Assembly (NCBI RefSeq): GCF_003171515.1
Contig: NC_089397.1
Location: 620,001-684,000, forward strand
Length of the DNA stretch: 64,000 bases
DNA from: Pyrenophora tritici-repentis
Taxonomy: Eukaryota > Ascomycota > Dothideomycetes > Pleosporales > Pleosporaceae
Direction: 5' to 3'
Shown: piece after piece, positions 35,554 to 48,300 of the stretch
Layout of the letters: the number at the start of each line of letters is the position of its first letter
How positions within the stretch are numbered: the stretch's first letter is position 1
The notes under the pieces: model-generated
What the model saw: the letters and a program-made list of their open reading frames with translations, nothing else
Told to the model about the DNA's origin: nothing
Database searches by the model: none
Position numbers and translations under genes: made by a program

Positions 35554-36615
35554 ATGTCGACCTCTCCCCCAAAGCAGGAGGGTGTGGAACCAGTCCAGTC
35601 GCCTGACGAAGAACAGCCCATGGACCGGAACACAGAAGAGAACACAGGTCAAGTAGGTTACGAATTCGAGGTCAAGGAGCAAGATCGATGGCTTCCAATC
35701 GCCAATGGTACGTCTATTTCCCTTGCTGTTTCCCGCTGTTTTGATTTGCGCACCGCAACCCTCCTGTCTGCACGTCGACGGATTGCTCCAACGGGCGTCT
35801 CTGGATGCCTACACACTCTCCACTCGCGCGTCTCTGCGTCGAATCACGCGATTTCGTATCCAAGCCCAGCCAGTCGGCTTCTTTGTGTGCCTGAAAAACC
35901 GCCGACGTGCAGCCTGCGATATGTCGTCCTCTTCTCCACACACGTCTACTTCCCCGCCACAATCCACGCCAAAGAGCACAAACCAAAATGCCGCTACAGC
36001 TTCGGATGCTAACATACGTAACTTTGCTCCAGTCGCCCGAATCATGAAGATGGCCTTGCCAGAAAACGCAAAGATAGCAAAGGAAGCAAAGGAATGCATG
36101 CAGGAATGCGTCAGCGAGTTCATCTCCTTCATTACCAGCGAGGGTATGTACCAAAATGCTTTCTTGGAAAACAGCCACTGATCTCGTATGCAGCCTCCGA
36201 AAAATGCCAGCAAGAGAAGCGCAAGACGGTCAACGGCGAGGACATACTGTTCGCCATGACTTCACTCGGCTTCGAGAACTACTCGGAAGCTCTCAAGATC
36301 TACCTCTCTCGGTACCGCGAAGTAAGCTGCCAACTTTTTCTTTCCCCCCTGTATACTTCTTTTGTTGCCTATTGTTTGGCGAAAACGTTTATCTGAACTA
36401 TTGGTATTGATTGGTGGTACGAGACCCTCCTCGCAAATCAGAACAAGCCACCCACTGGGCAGTATGCAGGCGGGCCCGGCGGGCCCAACTCAGGCGGCCC
36501 AGAGAGCCAGGGGCATGTACTGAACACGGACTCGGAAATGGGCGAAGACAACCAAGCTGCCTTTGGGTACCAGACGATCCATACCCACAACGGAAACGGC
36601 AATCCCGACTACTAG
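35554..36615 (+). CDS. HAP3: CCAAT-binding complex subunit HapC/HAP3 (NF-YB)
   Basis: Four exons: 35554-35707, 36033-36143, 36194-36321 and 36424-36615, giving 194 aa. The first join rebuilds the invariant start of the NF-YB histone fold, [20 protein letters not shown]. The fold then runs [20 protein letters not shown] and [21 protein letters not shown]. The Gly/Pro/Asn-rich tail ends HNGNGNPDY. With HapB and HapE it binds CCAAT boxes and controls respiration, iron and redox genes. Intron 1 is 325 bp, far longer than the others. Its 3' end is open in frame with exon 2 from an ATG at 35921, allowing an alternative N-terminus. The downstream introns are 50 and 102 bp. Confidence 0.94.
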
Positions 36616-37078
36616 TCGATTCGAGCTCCGATAGTCAGAATGAAGAAAGAGAAGGATATGCGTATTGGCGAAGGAGTTTAGTACGGCATAGGGACTACCG
36701 GATAGGAGGAATCGAAGAGACGGAAACGGACTTCTCTTGGCCAGACTCAGAATGTATGAAAGGGAAGTCTGTGAATCATATGCGGAGAGCCGTATGCAGG
36801 GTTATATGGCGGGGTGCCAGAGTGCATATGTACTTTGCAGGGTCTCATTCCAACATCTTGGTCTGGGACGGGTTACGGGTTGGAGCATATGAGGGGGAGA
36901 CTCAGTATACATGTGCACATCGATACCTTTGGATTCCTTTATTACTGGATTTCTGTATTAGAACTTTTCCCTCACTTGGCTCACACGAGCTCTGCAACAT
37001 TCATTACCGGAATATATTGTTACAAAAACACAACCTTTGTTGTTTAAATTCATACTCTGTTTGGGACTATGAAAGCTT
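36616..37078. other. Convergent spacer between HAP3 and PFA4
   Basis: About 460 bp of 3' sequence. A plus-strand frame through here (36411-37085) overlaps the HAP3 last exon in another frame and is a shadow. Nothing else is seen. Confidence 0.5.
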
Positions 37079-38604
37079 TCAATGAGTTGACATCGAAGCG
37101 GCTCGCTTCCTAGCAAGCAACTCGCTCAACGGCATGTCGTCATCATCTTGTTCATCGTAAAACTCGACATCTTCATCCACGCCAAAATCCTTCAACCGCT
37201 CTCCTTCAGAGTTCCGCCACGCCGCCACACTTTCCTGCTCGTCATCACCATGTTTGTTCTTCCTAGGCTCTTCTTCCTCCACTTCATCACTCCCATATGC
37301 ATACTCGTCCTCGTCCCCTATCCTCTCCCCATCCTCGTCCCCCTCCTCCACCTCATCATCAACCTGCACTTCGTATCCCCTCCGTCTCCTCACCGCATCC
37401 TCCGCCTGTCTCTCTTTAAACGCTTTAACCTCGTCTTCGCGACTAAGCTTCGAATCTACAAAGCGAAAAGCGTCCTTATCCACCGGCACCGCACTCCTCC
37501 TGTAATTCCTCTCAGGGTCAGGCGGCGGCCACACCTTATCCTTACTCTCAAACCCATTAGTTTCAAAGCGCAACCCCCTCTCCAACGGCACCGTCTTCGC
37601 CAACGGATTGAACCAATTCAACGGATTCCGCGACCCCATGCTTTCCACGATATTTGACCAGATGCCAATATCGTAGGGAAACTCTTGCTTGCGTATACGT
37701 ACTTTGACGCCATCGGGGGGCGGCGAGGTAGCCACCAAACTGCCTAGCGCGGCGTACCAGAGTGCGGTGACGTTCGATTTCCCAGCCTTCGATGGTTGTG
37801 GTGTTGACGGCCAGGCACCAGATGTTGCGCAAAAGCAGCACGCCGAGGACGAAGAGGGTGAAGGTGTTGACGATCAGGACGGTGAAGAGGTGGGCGAGTT
37901 GGAAGGGGGTGGGGCCGAGGTAGGAGGGAAGATCTAGGTTTTGCCAGAGGTGCAGGAGGCGGGGGAGGAGGAAGTATTGTAAGAGAGAGAGACCCGCGGT
38001 GGTGTAGAGGAGGAAGCGAAGGAAGTGGGGGGAAGGTTGTGGTGGATACGCAGTTGTTTGTCCAGGGGCAGTGGTGGTCCATTTTTGGGATACATCTTGG
38101 TGGGTGTGTTAGCGGGCGGTGGAATTGAAAACTTAGGAGTGGATGGGGATGTGGTGACGTTGATTTAACCATGGAAAAAGCAAACACCACTCAACTCCCC
38201 TGTGATAAGAAAAATATCACGTGACCTTAACGAGCAACCAGGAACAAAACATACCTCTTACACTCCTTACAATGATGTGCTCTAGGCGGCTTCGCAGCAT
38301 CACATTTCCGGCACCATTTCCTACTCTTTCCCTTTCCTCCCTCCTTTCCCTCCCCCTCTTCCTTCCCATCCCCACCACCAATCCTCTCCGCCCAATCCCC
38401 AGGTATCCTCCCCGCATCCACAAACACACTCCTTGTATACGTAATAAAAATCAACACCAACAACACATTCGCAATCCAAATCTCATTTTTATTCAGCGGC
38501 CGTGGTTCCAAGTGCATAAGCAAGTATTGCGAGGGGTAGCCCAGGAAGAGGATTAGTAGGTAAACGGAGGGGACGGCGAGGTTTTGGATTTGGAAGTCTG
38601 CCAT
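37079..38604 (-). CDS. PFA4: DHHC palmitoyltransferase PFA4, two +1 shifts
   Basis: Exon 1 is 38255-38604 and exon 2 is 37079-38095 (minus), with a 159-bp intron. The product has two N-terminal membrane spans, the Cys-rich domain (KWCRKCDAAKPPRAHHCKECKR, positions ~95-117) and the catalytic KMDHHCPWTNNCV, two more spans, then GWEIERHRTLVRR and a C-terminal segment QEFPYDIGIWSNI followed by an acidic tail. The frame changes twice, each time at a run of six G on the plus strand (38027-38032 and 37715-37720). Dropping one base from each gives a continuous 454-aa frame with family-conserved sequence on both sides. PFA4 is an ER palmitoyltransferase; in yeast it modifies chitin synthase Chs3. The shifts are probably assembly errors, but a real pseudogene is not excluded. 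Confidence 0.85.
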
Positions 38605-38911
38605 AGTTGAGGGGGCATTGGATGTTCTGTTGTTGTGGTGGGTGGGAGGTGGAAAAGGGATAGATGGGAGATGTTGATGTGGTTTGATGGTGGTTGATGT
38701 TGCTTGTTACGTGCACACCTACGTGCGCCGAGGTTTAGAGGCGCGTTTGGGTGTGGAGCGCGGGTTCACGTGATTGGCCCGACATTTGACAGGTTGCTTA
38801 CATACACGTTGCGCTAACGCGTCTGGCTTCACCCCTTCTTATCCTGCCATCAACTAAAAACAACACCATCAGCTTCAAGACCTTCAAGCAATTGCTTTTT
38901 GTTGTCTTGTC
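38605..38911. promoter_or_regulatory. PFA4 / ALG12 divergent promoter with CACGTG and CCAAT
   Basis: A 307-bp spacer between two divergent starts. An E-box CACGTG (38767-38772) abuts ATTGG (38773-38777), the reverse complement of a CCAAT box. This matches the layout of sites bound by bHLH factors and the HAP complex. Binding itself is inferred. Confidence 0.45.
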
Positions 38912-40745
38912 ATGCCTTCCTCGTCGCTGGCTACGTGGCCTTTCTTCCTGCTTATCCCTGCTTTCATTCTGATCCATCTATTTGTTTCGCCGTATACAAA
39001 AGTCGAGGAATCGTTTAATATACAGGCTGTTCATGATATCATCGTGCATGGTATACCGACGGAGAATGCAGCGGAGTTCCTGGCGAAGAACTACGATCAT
39101 GTTGCCTTTCCGGGGAGTGTGCCGAGGACCTTTGCGGGTGCATTGGTGTTAGGGGGGTTGAGTAGGCCTTGGGTTGGGCTGCTGGGGGGATATGGCGCAC
39201 GTGCAGCTGTTGGGTGAGTTTTTATTGGGAAAGAATTTGATTATGTCGATGCTGATTGTGAGGGTCATAGTAAGAGGAGTGCTTGGTTTGCTCAATGCGG
39301 CTGCCCTGGTGGCTTTTGGCAGGAGCGTGCAAAAGGCTTTTGGGGACGAGTGCGGGGATTTGGTATGCGTTGTTTCAGGCGAGCCAGTTTCATGTCATAT
39401 ATTACGCTTCCAGGACATTGCCGAATATGTTTGCTTTTGTATTCAGTAAGTTGGTGTTTAGTCTATTGAGGAGCTGTTGGCTTATCACGATACAGGCAAC
39501 CTTGCCCTACGAAGCTTACTGCTTGCTTACACAGTTCCTTGGACTACCTCGAATATCTCTGGCTACTACAGATTAAGTCTGTATCTGCTCACGATTGCTG
39601 GGGTTGTCTTCCGCTCAGAGCTGGCCATCTTGATCGGTACCATCACCATTTACTTGTTTTTGACACGGAGAATCTCTATCACGGGCATCATTATCCCTGC
39701 TGGACTTGGGGGCGCCGTCATAGGACTTCTCTCCACCGTTTGCCTGGATTCGTTCTTTTGGCAATCGTTTCCACTTTGGCCTGAATGGACGGGCTTCTAC
39801 TACAACACCATACAAGGACACTCGGCTGACTGGGGTGTCTCGCCATGGCACTACTATTTTGGAAACGCACTACCACGACTACTGTTGAACCCTGCGACTT
39901 ATCTGATCTGTATCCCAGTTGCGGTCCTAAACACATCCTCTCGTGGACGTAGTCTAGATCTACTTGTTCCGCTACTTAGCTTCGTGGCGATATACAGCTT
40001 CCTACCTCACAAAGAATGGCGCTTCATTCTCTACGTCATACCCGGTTTGACGGCAGTGGCAGCGGCTGGAGCAGCATGGATCTGGACAAGACGAACAAAG
40101 TCTCTCATCTACGCAGGTCTGAGCTTAATGCTTGTAGGTTCGGTCATGGTATCGTTCGTTGCATCGAGTGCCATCTTAGGCATTTCCAGTCTCAACTATC
40201 CAGGAGGCGAAGCACTCCAAGCTTTGCACAGGGACGTGGAGCATCCTGAAAGATCGCACTTTAACGTCTATTTTGATAACCTCGCTTGTCAAACAGGCGT
40301 TACACGTTTCCTCGAGAGCCACACAGGACCCCAGACCGTGCTCGATGTACTAGAAGAAGAAGAAGTTACCCTACAGAACAGAACGTGGACATATGACAAG
40401 ACGGAAGATCCGAGGACCCTTCTGGATCCCATGTTTTGGACTAAGTTTGACTACGTCCTCGCCGAGAAGCCAGAGAAGGTAATTGGGAAGTGGGAGGTCG
40501 TGCACGTAGTGTATGGCTTTGGTGGGGTCGTCAGGCTTTTGAAGCCCGGAGAGGAAAGCGGAAAGCTCGCTGAGCCCACGTATCCAAACACCAGTAAATC
40601 TACGGAGAAGGATAATTGGAAGACCAAAACTGCAGCGGTATGGCGTTCATTGGAAGGGGCGCTGAGGCATAGCGCTTTTAAGGGTTATTGGGTGGAGATA
40701 CGGATGGACCCCAAGATCTTGATTTTGGAGAACCAGGCGAAGTAG
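38912..40745 (+). CDS. ALG12: Alpha-1,6-mannosyltransferase ALG12, two +1 shifts
   Basis: GT22-family multi-span ER protein. Best model: exons 38912-39213, 39271-39445 and 39496-40745, with introns of 57 and 50 bp. The N-terminus has SPYTKVEESFNIQAVHDI with the GT22 catalytic acidic site, then DHVAFPGSVPRTF, QLLVRGVLGLLNA, FQASQFHVIYYASRTLPNMF and PHKEWRFILYV. Two single extra bases are needed for continuity: one in the G6 run at 39184-39189 and one in a G4 run (39342-39345 or 39354-39357). With both removed the exons sum to an exact 574-aa frame. ALG12 adds the eighth mannose to the dolichol-linked N-glycan precursor. The first shift could instead be avoided by a non-canonical GAG acceptor, which fits the family less well. 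Confidence 0.87.
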
Positions 40746-40971
40746 CTGAAGTAGTCCTAGCTACTCAGACGCAATTTCACTGAAAGTGCTTCGCACACGA
40801 TGTTGTATGGTGTGAATTGGGAAGCATGACAGAGGAACCCTTGTGATGCACTACTACCCCGCCACGCTCCCTCTGCCCCACTACGCTCTCTTTCGCGTCG
40901 AGTTCCCAACACTCAACGCAGCAACCTCGAGCTTGCACATTGGTCGAACAATTGCCATTGAGAATTCCACA

Positions 40972-41732
40972 ATGTCGGAAGAGACAGCATTACCGAAGCC
41001 CGTCATCTACTGCGGAGGTAAGTCACGCAGATTAGGAAGTATCCGCAGCGTTAGCTAACAAGATGCAGTATGCAGTCTACCACCTGAAGTAGGTACGACA
41101 CCGAGACGCGTCTGCGACGAATCTGGCACTGATGACAGGGTTTTTTTAGTACTGCGAGTTCGGTGGTACAACCAAAAAATGCGAGGAATGGCTTGAGGAG
41201 GCACATCCAGATCTGCACGCGAAGCTGTATTCAGCAGGTACGTTCAACCCAACATAGTGACGACCTCGATCAGCGTCATTACGTACGCCATAAAGTCTTT
41301 GCTAACCCTCTCCCAGAAGCGCTACAGCAGAACATGGCCTCTCTCTCCGTCGACGCCCAAAAACGAGCGGAAAAAGACGCGCAAAAGAAGGCTGCCAAAG
41401 CCGCAACCGCCGAAGCACGAGCAGCTGAGACGCGCGCCTCTTCCAAGATCCTGATCAAGCGTATCGAGCGCAACAAGCGGAAATATGTTACAGCTGTACA
41501 AGGTCTCGAGGCATTTGGCCTGGACATCAAAAAGGTCGCCAAGGACTTCGGCAAGAAGTTTGCGACAGGATCAAGTGTTACCAAGATCCCAGGCGGCGGC
41601 GAGGAAATCACAGTGCAGGGAGACTTGAGTGAGGAAATATTGGAATTCTTGGTGGACAAATACGAAGGTGTGCCAGAAGACAATGTGGAGATGATCGAGG
41701 ACAAGAAGAAGAAGAAGGCCGAGGGTGTTTGA
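40972..41732 (+). CDS. TMA22: Translation factor TMA22 (density-regulated protein, DENR)
   Basis: Four exons: 40972-41017, 41069-41088, 41150-41237 and 41317-41732. Introns are 51, 61 and 79 bp and the total is 189 aa. Exon 2 is a 20-nt micro-exon encoding part of VCSLPPE. The N-terminal Cys-rich zinc region runs IYCGVCSLPPEYCEF and KKCEEWL. The C-terminal SUI1/eIF1-like domain includes RNKRKYVTAVQGLEAFGLD and the GGG-containing EITVQGD. TMA22 pairs with TMA20 (MCT-1) to recycle 40S subunits and support re-initiation. Confidence 0.93.
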
Positions 41733-42371
41733 GGAGGTGCGAAATGAGTACATGGTGTGGAAGATTATGACTAGTAGGCGTTGAGATGGAGTACGGATGA
41801 TGGCATCTGTAGCAGCATAAATACTGGAGTTCGTTGCTAGAGATGGGCGCATGTGAGCGCGCTATGTACAAGAATAGTGGCTGGTAGCTAGAAGCAAATC
41901 AAGCTGCAGAGAGGAGCACAGAGTCAATGATAACTTCGTACTGAGTAAAGCTGGACTCGTTCTGGATTCCTTGTTTTGTGTGAAAGTGCTGTCTCCTGAT
42001 GACCAATTCATATCCCATCAGCTAGCATAACTTTTTTCTCTTATCTAGACTACGTGTACGTAGATTGGAGCAAGTTGCTGTACCCTTGTAGTGGCGGAGT
42101 TTGGGTGATGCGCGGTCACGTGCGACGCTGCAGCCTGTCCGAAGCTCCCTCGTAAGTTTTTGAGATCGCGCCGCCGCTCACTTGCATCCAACTTTAGGGC
42201 GCGTCCACAGCCCGACTTTATTCAATCGCATAACCCCTTTCCTTTTCTTGTACTTGGAGGAATACGGCGACTCAGTTTCTCGCAGTATACACTCTTTGAT
42301 CTGCGTGTACGTAACTCTAGAAGGCGGAACCAAAAGCGCAAGCCGCGCAAACAACGATACCCACCGCCATC
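41733..42371. promoter_or_regulatory. BRR2 upstream region
   Basis: About 640 bp between TMA22 and BRR2, which are co-oriented. A CACGTG E-box lies at 42117-42122. An upstream out-of-frame ATG occurs at 42182. No gene is seen. Confidence 0.45.
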
Positions 42372-45300
42372 ATGTCGAAAGACCAGAACAATTTGGCACA
42401 GTTCAAATATGCGGCCATGTCCAACTTGGTCCTGCAGGTGGACAGGCGCTTCACAAACCCGCGCCGACCGGACGAGCACACTGGCGATCCTGAGTCGCTC
42501 GCAGGCCGCATTAACATCCGAGACATGGGAGGACGGACAGGTCGTGACAGCGCAAATGCGCAAGCAAAGAAGCTCAAGGGACCTGGTGTCGAACGAGGAA
42601 ACCTGGGTGAAGGTGGCGACGTGCTGGAGCGTGAGCAGCGAAAGAGAAAACGGGACGACGGTACAAGTGGGTTTGGAGCTATCGCTACTGCCGACTTAAA
42701 CATCGAAGGCCTCACATACAAGCCACGGACGCCTGCGACCCGCCAGACGTTCGAGTTTATCACCACCATTGTGAGCAGAGCTCTCGGCGATGTCGACCCC
42801 GCGACCACGCGAAGTGCGGCCGACCAGGTCCTCGAGTATCTCAAGGATGACAACATGAAGGACTTTGACAAGAAGAAGGAAGTGGACGATCTCCTCGGAA
42901 CCTCCATGGGCGCAAAGGAATTCAACGAGCTTGTGAACCTGGGCAAGAAAATCACAGACTACGATGCGCAGGACGAGGATGAGGGAGGCGATGAAGAGAT
43001 GGCCGATGGTGAGGGTGCCGACAATGGCGACAACCAAGGTGTAGCTGTCGTGTTCGACGATGAAGAGGAAGACGAAGACGGGCCCCAGACGTTCGAAGTC
43101 CGAGACGGTGATAGCTCGGATGAAGATGAGGCAGCGGCGCCGATTGAGCAGATTGGAGAGGATCAGGATATGAAGGGTGGAGGCTTTGTGGATACAGAAG
43201 AGACGATAATACAGGGCGACACAGCTGCTGCGGATGCGAAGAGCGCCACAGACCAACTCATTCCTGCACACGAGATCGACGCGTACTGGTTACAACGGCA
43301 GATTGGACAAATATACGAGGATGCGCATATCCAGCAAGAGAAGACACGGGACGCGCTCAAGTATCTTGCAGGAGTCTCTGACGACGGCGAAGAGAAGGAG
43401 CTGCGCGAGATCGAAAACGACCTCATGGACCTGTTTGATTACGAACACCACGAGCTGGTTGCGAAACTTGTGCTCAACCGCGATAGGGTTGTCTGGGTCA
43501 CAAGGTGGCGAAGAGCTGCAGAGGACAACGACGAGCGGACGGCAGTCGAGCGGGAGATGAAAGCTGCGGGGCAGCAAAAGATCCTGCAAGAGCTGCGCGC
43601 ACGAGAGACTGGTATCAAGGCTGAGGATGGCGCTGGCGCTGGGAAGATGAAGTTCAACCTTAAGGACATCAGCCTCCCAGAACCCTCGAACGATGTGGAG
43701 ATGGCTGATGCGAAGCCTGAGGGCATCGTTGGCGGCCTGCAACCATCGAGTCGACTTGTCAACCTGGACAACATCGTTTTTGACCAGGGAAACCATCTGA
43801 TGACAAACGCTAGCGTAAAGCTGCCACAAGGCTCTACGCGACGACAGTTCAAGGGCTATGAGGAAATTCACGTACCTGCACCGAAAGCGAAGCGCGACCC
43901 CAACGAGCCGGCATTGATGCCTACCTCTGAGCTACCGGACTGGGCACGAGTGGGTTTCGGCAACTCGAAATCGCTCAATCGTATTCAGACTAAGTGTTTC
44001 CCGACAGCCTTCAATGATGACGGAAACATGTTGATTTGCGCGCCCACCGGATCCGGAAAGACCAACGTTGCAATGTTGACTATGCTCCGAGAAATCGGCA
44101 AGCATCGCAACCCACAGACCGGCGAGATCGCACTAGACGACTTCAAGATCATTTATATCGCTCCGCTGAAGGCTTTGGTGGCTGAACAAGTCGGTAACTT
44201 TGGCAAGCGTCTCGAACCCTATGGCATCAAGGTTTCTGAGCTTACTGGTGATCGCCAGCTCACCAAGCAGCAAATTGCAGAGACCCAGATCATCGTCACC
44301 ACCCCTGAAAAGTACGATGTCATCACTCGTAAAGCCACTGACACGAGCTACATCAACCTGGTTCGTCTCATCTGTATTGACGAAATTCATCTTCTTCACG
44401 ACGACCGTGGTCCAGTTATCGAGAGCATCGTCAGTCGAACCCTTCGACGCAGCGAGCAGACTGGTGATCAAGTACGCATTGTAGGATTGAGTGCTACTCT
44501 TCCCAACTACCGTGATGTGGCGAGCTTTCTCCGTGTGGACCCCGATAAGGGTCTGTTCCACTTTGACGCCACCTTCCGTCCTTGTCCGCTTAAGCAGGAG
44601 TTTATTGGTGTCACGGATAAGAAGGCAATCAAGCAGCTCAAAACTATGAATGACGTCTGCTACACCAAAGTACTGGAGCAGGTCGGTGAACACCGCAACC
44701 AGATGCTGATTTTCGTACACTCGCGAAAAGAGACTGCGAAGACGGCAAAGTACATTCGTGACAAGGCACTGGAGGAGGAGTCAATAGGCAAGATTCTTCG
44801 ATCAGATGCTGCCAGCCGAGAGATCTTGAGGGAGGAGTCAGAGTCAGTACAAAACGCCGACCTCAAGGATCTTATGCCATATGGTTTTGGTATACATCAC
44901 GCTGGTATGTCCCGAGCGGATCGTACTTCCGTTGAGGACTTGTTCGCCGACGGCTCCATTCAGGTCCTTGTTTGCACAGCAACATTGGCTTGGGGTGTCA
45001 ACTTGCCTGCGCATACCGTCATCATCAAGGGAACGCAGATTTACTCTCCCGAGAAGGGTAGTTGGGTCGAACTAAGTCCACAGGACGTTTTGCAGATGTT
45101 GGGTCGTGCCGGTCGACCTCAGTACGATACCTACGGAGAGGGTATCATCATTACCACACAAGCCGAAATCCAATACTACCTGTCGCTGCTTAATCAACAG
45201 TTGCCTATCGAATCGCAACTGGTCAGCAAGCTTGCAGATAATCTCAACGCCGAGGTCGTGCTTGGAAACGTACGTAACAGAGATGAAGCGGTGGACTGGC

Positions 45301-48300
45301 TCGGTTACACATACCTCTTCGTCAGAATGCTTCGATCACCGGCTTTGTACCGTGTGGGCCCGGAGTATGAGAATGATACTGTACTAGAGCAGCGGCGAGT
45401 GGACCTTGTTCATGCGGCTGCACACGTCCTGGAGAAGTGCAGTCTCATCAAATACGACAGGAAGACTGGAGCGTTGAACCCGACCGAGCTTGGAAGGATC
45501 GCTTCCCATTACTACATCACTCACAACTCCATGGCAACGTACAACATGCACATCCAGCCTGGTATCAGTGCTATTGAGTTGTTCCGGGTGTTTGCACTCA
45601 GCGAGGAATTCAAGTACATCCCCGTCCGTCAAGACGAGAAGATCGAGCTTGCGAAGCTACTAGGCAAGGTCCCGATTCCTGTCAAAGAGGGCGTCGAAGA
45701 GGCCCAGGCCAAGATCAACGTTCTTCTTCAAGCTTTTATTTCTCGGCTCAAGCTGGAAGGACTAGCGCTCATGGCTGATCTGGTCTACGTCACACAGTCG
45801 GCTGGACGTATCCTGCGTGCAATCTTCGAGATTTGCCTCAAGAAGGGCTGGTCTCAGGTTGCCAAGTTGGCTCTTGACATGTGCAAGATGGCTGAGAAGC
45901 GTATGTGGCCTACGATGACGCCACTTCGACAGTTCCCCACTTGCCCAAGGGACATTGTGCAGAAGGCAGAGCGTATCGATGTCACATGGCCAAGCTATTT
46001 TGGCCTTGACCCGCCAAGCATGGGTGAGCTACTAGGCATGCCCAAGGCTGGCAGACTTGTGTGTGGTTTGGTAGAGAAGTTTCCACGCCTACAGATCGAG
46101 GCCACACCGCGACCGGTGACTAGGTCCTTGCTCCGCTTGGAACTCACTATTCGACCCGACTTTACCTGGGACACGGAGTTACATGGAGCCTCGGAAGCTT
46201 TCTGGATTCTAGTAGAGGACTGTGACGGCGAGCAGATTTTGTTCCACGACACCTTCATTCTCCGACGGGACTACTCTGATGGTGATGCCAACGAGCACAT
46301 CATGGAGCTGACGGTTCCCATCGATGACCCGATGCCACCCAACTACTTCATCACTGTTCTCTCAGATCGGTGGATGGCATCTGAGACAAAGCTCGCTGTG
46401 TCTTTCCAGAAGCTCATTCTTCCAGCCAAGTTCCCTGCCCACACCCCTGTCTTGGACCTACAGCCACTGCCGGTTTCTGCCCTCAAGAGGAAAGAATACA
46501 TGGGCTTGTACGAGAACGTCGGCCGCTTCAACAAGGTTCAGACGCAGACATTCAACACGCTGTACACCACAGACGATAACACTCTTGTTGGCGCAGCTGC
46601 AGGTATTGGCAAGACGATCTGTGCTGAGTTTGCTATCTTGCGACACTGGGCTACCGACAATGAGGGTCGTATTGTGTACCTAGCACCGTTCCAGGAGCTC
46701 GTTGACAATCAGTACAAGAACTGGAACGAGCGGTTATCCGGTCTCAGTGGAGGCAAAGATATTGTCAAGCTCACTGGCGAAACCACAGCCGATCTCCGAT
46801 TGCTCGAGAAGGGTGACCTCATCTTGGCTACACCTTCACAATGGGATTCCCTCTCTCGCCAGTGGCAACGCAGGAAGAACGTCCAATCGGTAGCTCTGTT
46901 GATTGCTGATGAGCTACACATGCTCGGTGGTTCAAACGGCCATGTCTACGAGATTGTTGTTTCTCGTATGCAGGCAATGGCGATACAGATTGAGTCTAAG
47001 CTGCGCATTGTAGGCCTGGCTGTCTCTCTGGCAAACGCACGGGACATTGGCGAGTGGATCGGCGCGACCAAGCACACTATCTACAACTTCAGCCCGGCTA
47101 TCCGAGCAGTACCACTGGAGCTGAAGATTCAGTCCTTCACCATTCCTCATTTCCCATCTTTGATGATGGCTATGGCGAGGCCGACTTACTCTGCTATCAC
47201 ACAAATGTCTCCCGACAAACCGGCTATGATATTCGTCCCTAACAGGAAGCAAGCTCGAAATTCCGCCTCCGATCTCTTCAACGCTTGTGTTGCCGACGAG
47301 AACGAGGATCGTTTCCTCAATGTTGAGCTGTCGGAAATTCAACCGATCCTTGAGAAGATCAACGAACACTCACTCGCGGAGTCGCTGTCTCACGGTATTG
47401 GTTACTTCCATGAGGCTCTCAACACTTTCGACAAGCGGGCTGTTCAGCATCTGTTCAAGGTCGGTGCTGTACAAGTCATGATTGTGTCACGCGATTCCTG
47501 TTGGGAGGTTGACAGCAGCGCTCATCTCGTCGTTGTTCAAGGCACTCAGTTCTATGAGGGACGTGAACACCGATATGTGGATTACCCCATCAGCGACATA
47601 CTACAAATGTTCGGCAAAGCTGGTAGAGTCGGAGTGGACAAGTCTGCCAAGGGTGTACTCATGCTTCCTGCGGTCAAGCGCGAGTACTACAAGAAGTTCT
47701 TGAACGAGGCATTGCCTATCGAGAGTCATCTCCCCGATTACCTTCATGATGCCTTTGTCGCCGAAATCAGCGCAAAGACGATCGAATCCACACAAGAGGC
47801 TGTTGATTGGTCAACATACACGTACTTCTACCGTCGTCTGCTAGCCAATCCTAGCTACTACAACCTCCACAGCACTTCGCACGAAGGTCTCAGCGCGCAT
47901 CTGTCAGACATGGTTGAGCAAACGCTGAAGGAGCTGACGGATGCCCAGCTGATCGAGCACGATGAGGATGAAGACTCCATCACGCCTCTCAACCCATGCA
48001 TGATCGCCGCGTACTACAACATCTCCTTCATTACCATGCAGACTCTGATGATGTCTCTCAATGGCAGGACCAGCTTGAAGGGTGTGCTGGAGATTATCAC
48101 CGCCGCCACAGAGTTCGAAGATATTCAGATACGAAGACACGAGGACCACATCTTACAACGCATCTACGACCGCGTTCCTTTTAAGATGGCCGAGCCCAAC
48201 TTCGAGACGCCGCATTTCAAGGCTTTCGTCTTGCTTCAAGCTCACTTCTCGCGCATGCAGCTCCCGATTGATCTGGCCAAAGACCAAGAAACCGTGCTGC

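Noticed and set aside
36411..37085. 224-codon plus-strand frame at the HAP3 3' end
   Set aside because: It overlaps the last HAP3 exon in a different frame and runs into 3' sequence without any motif.
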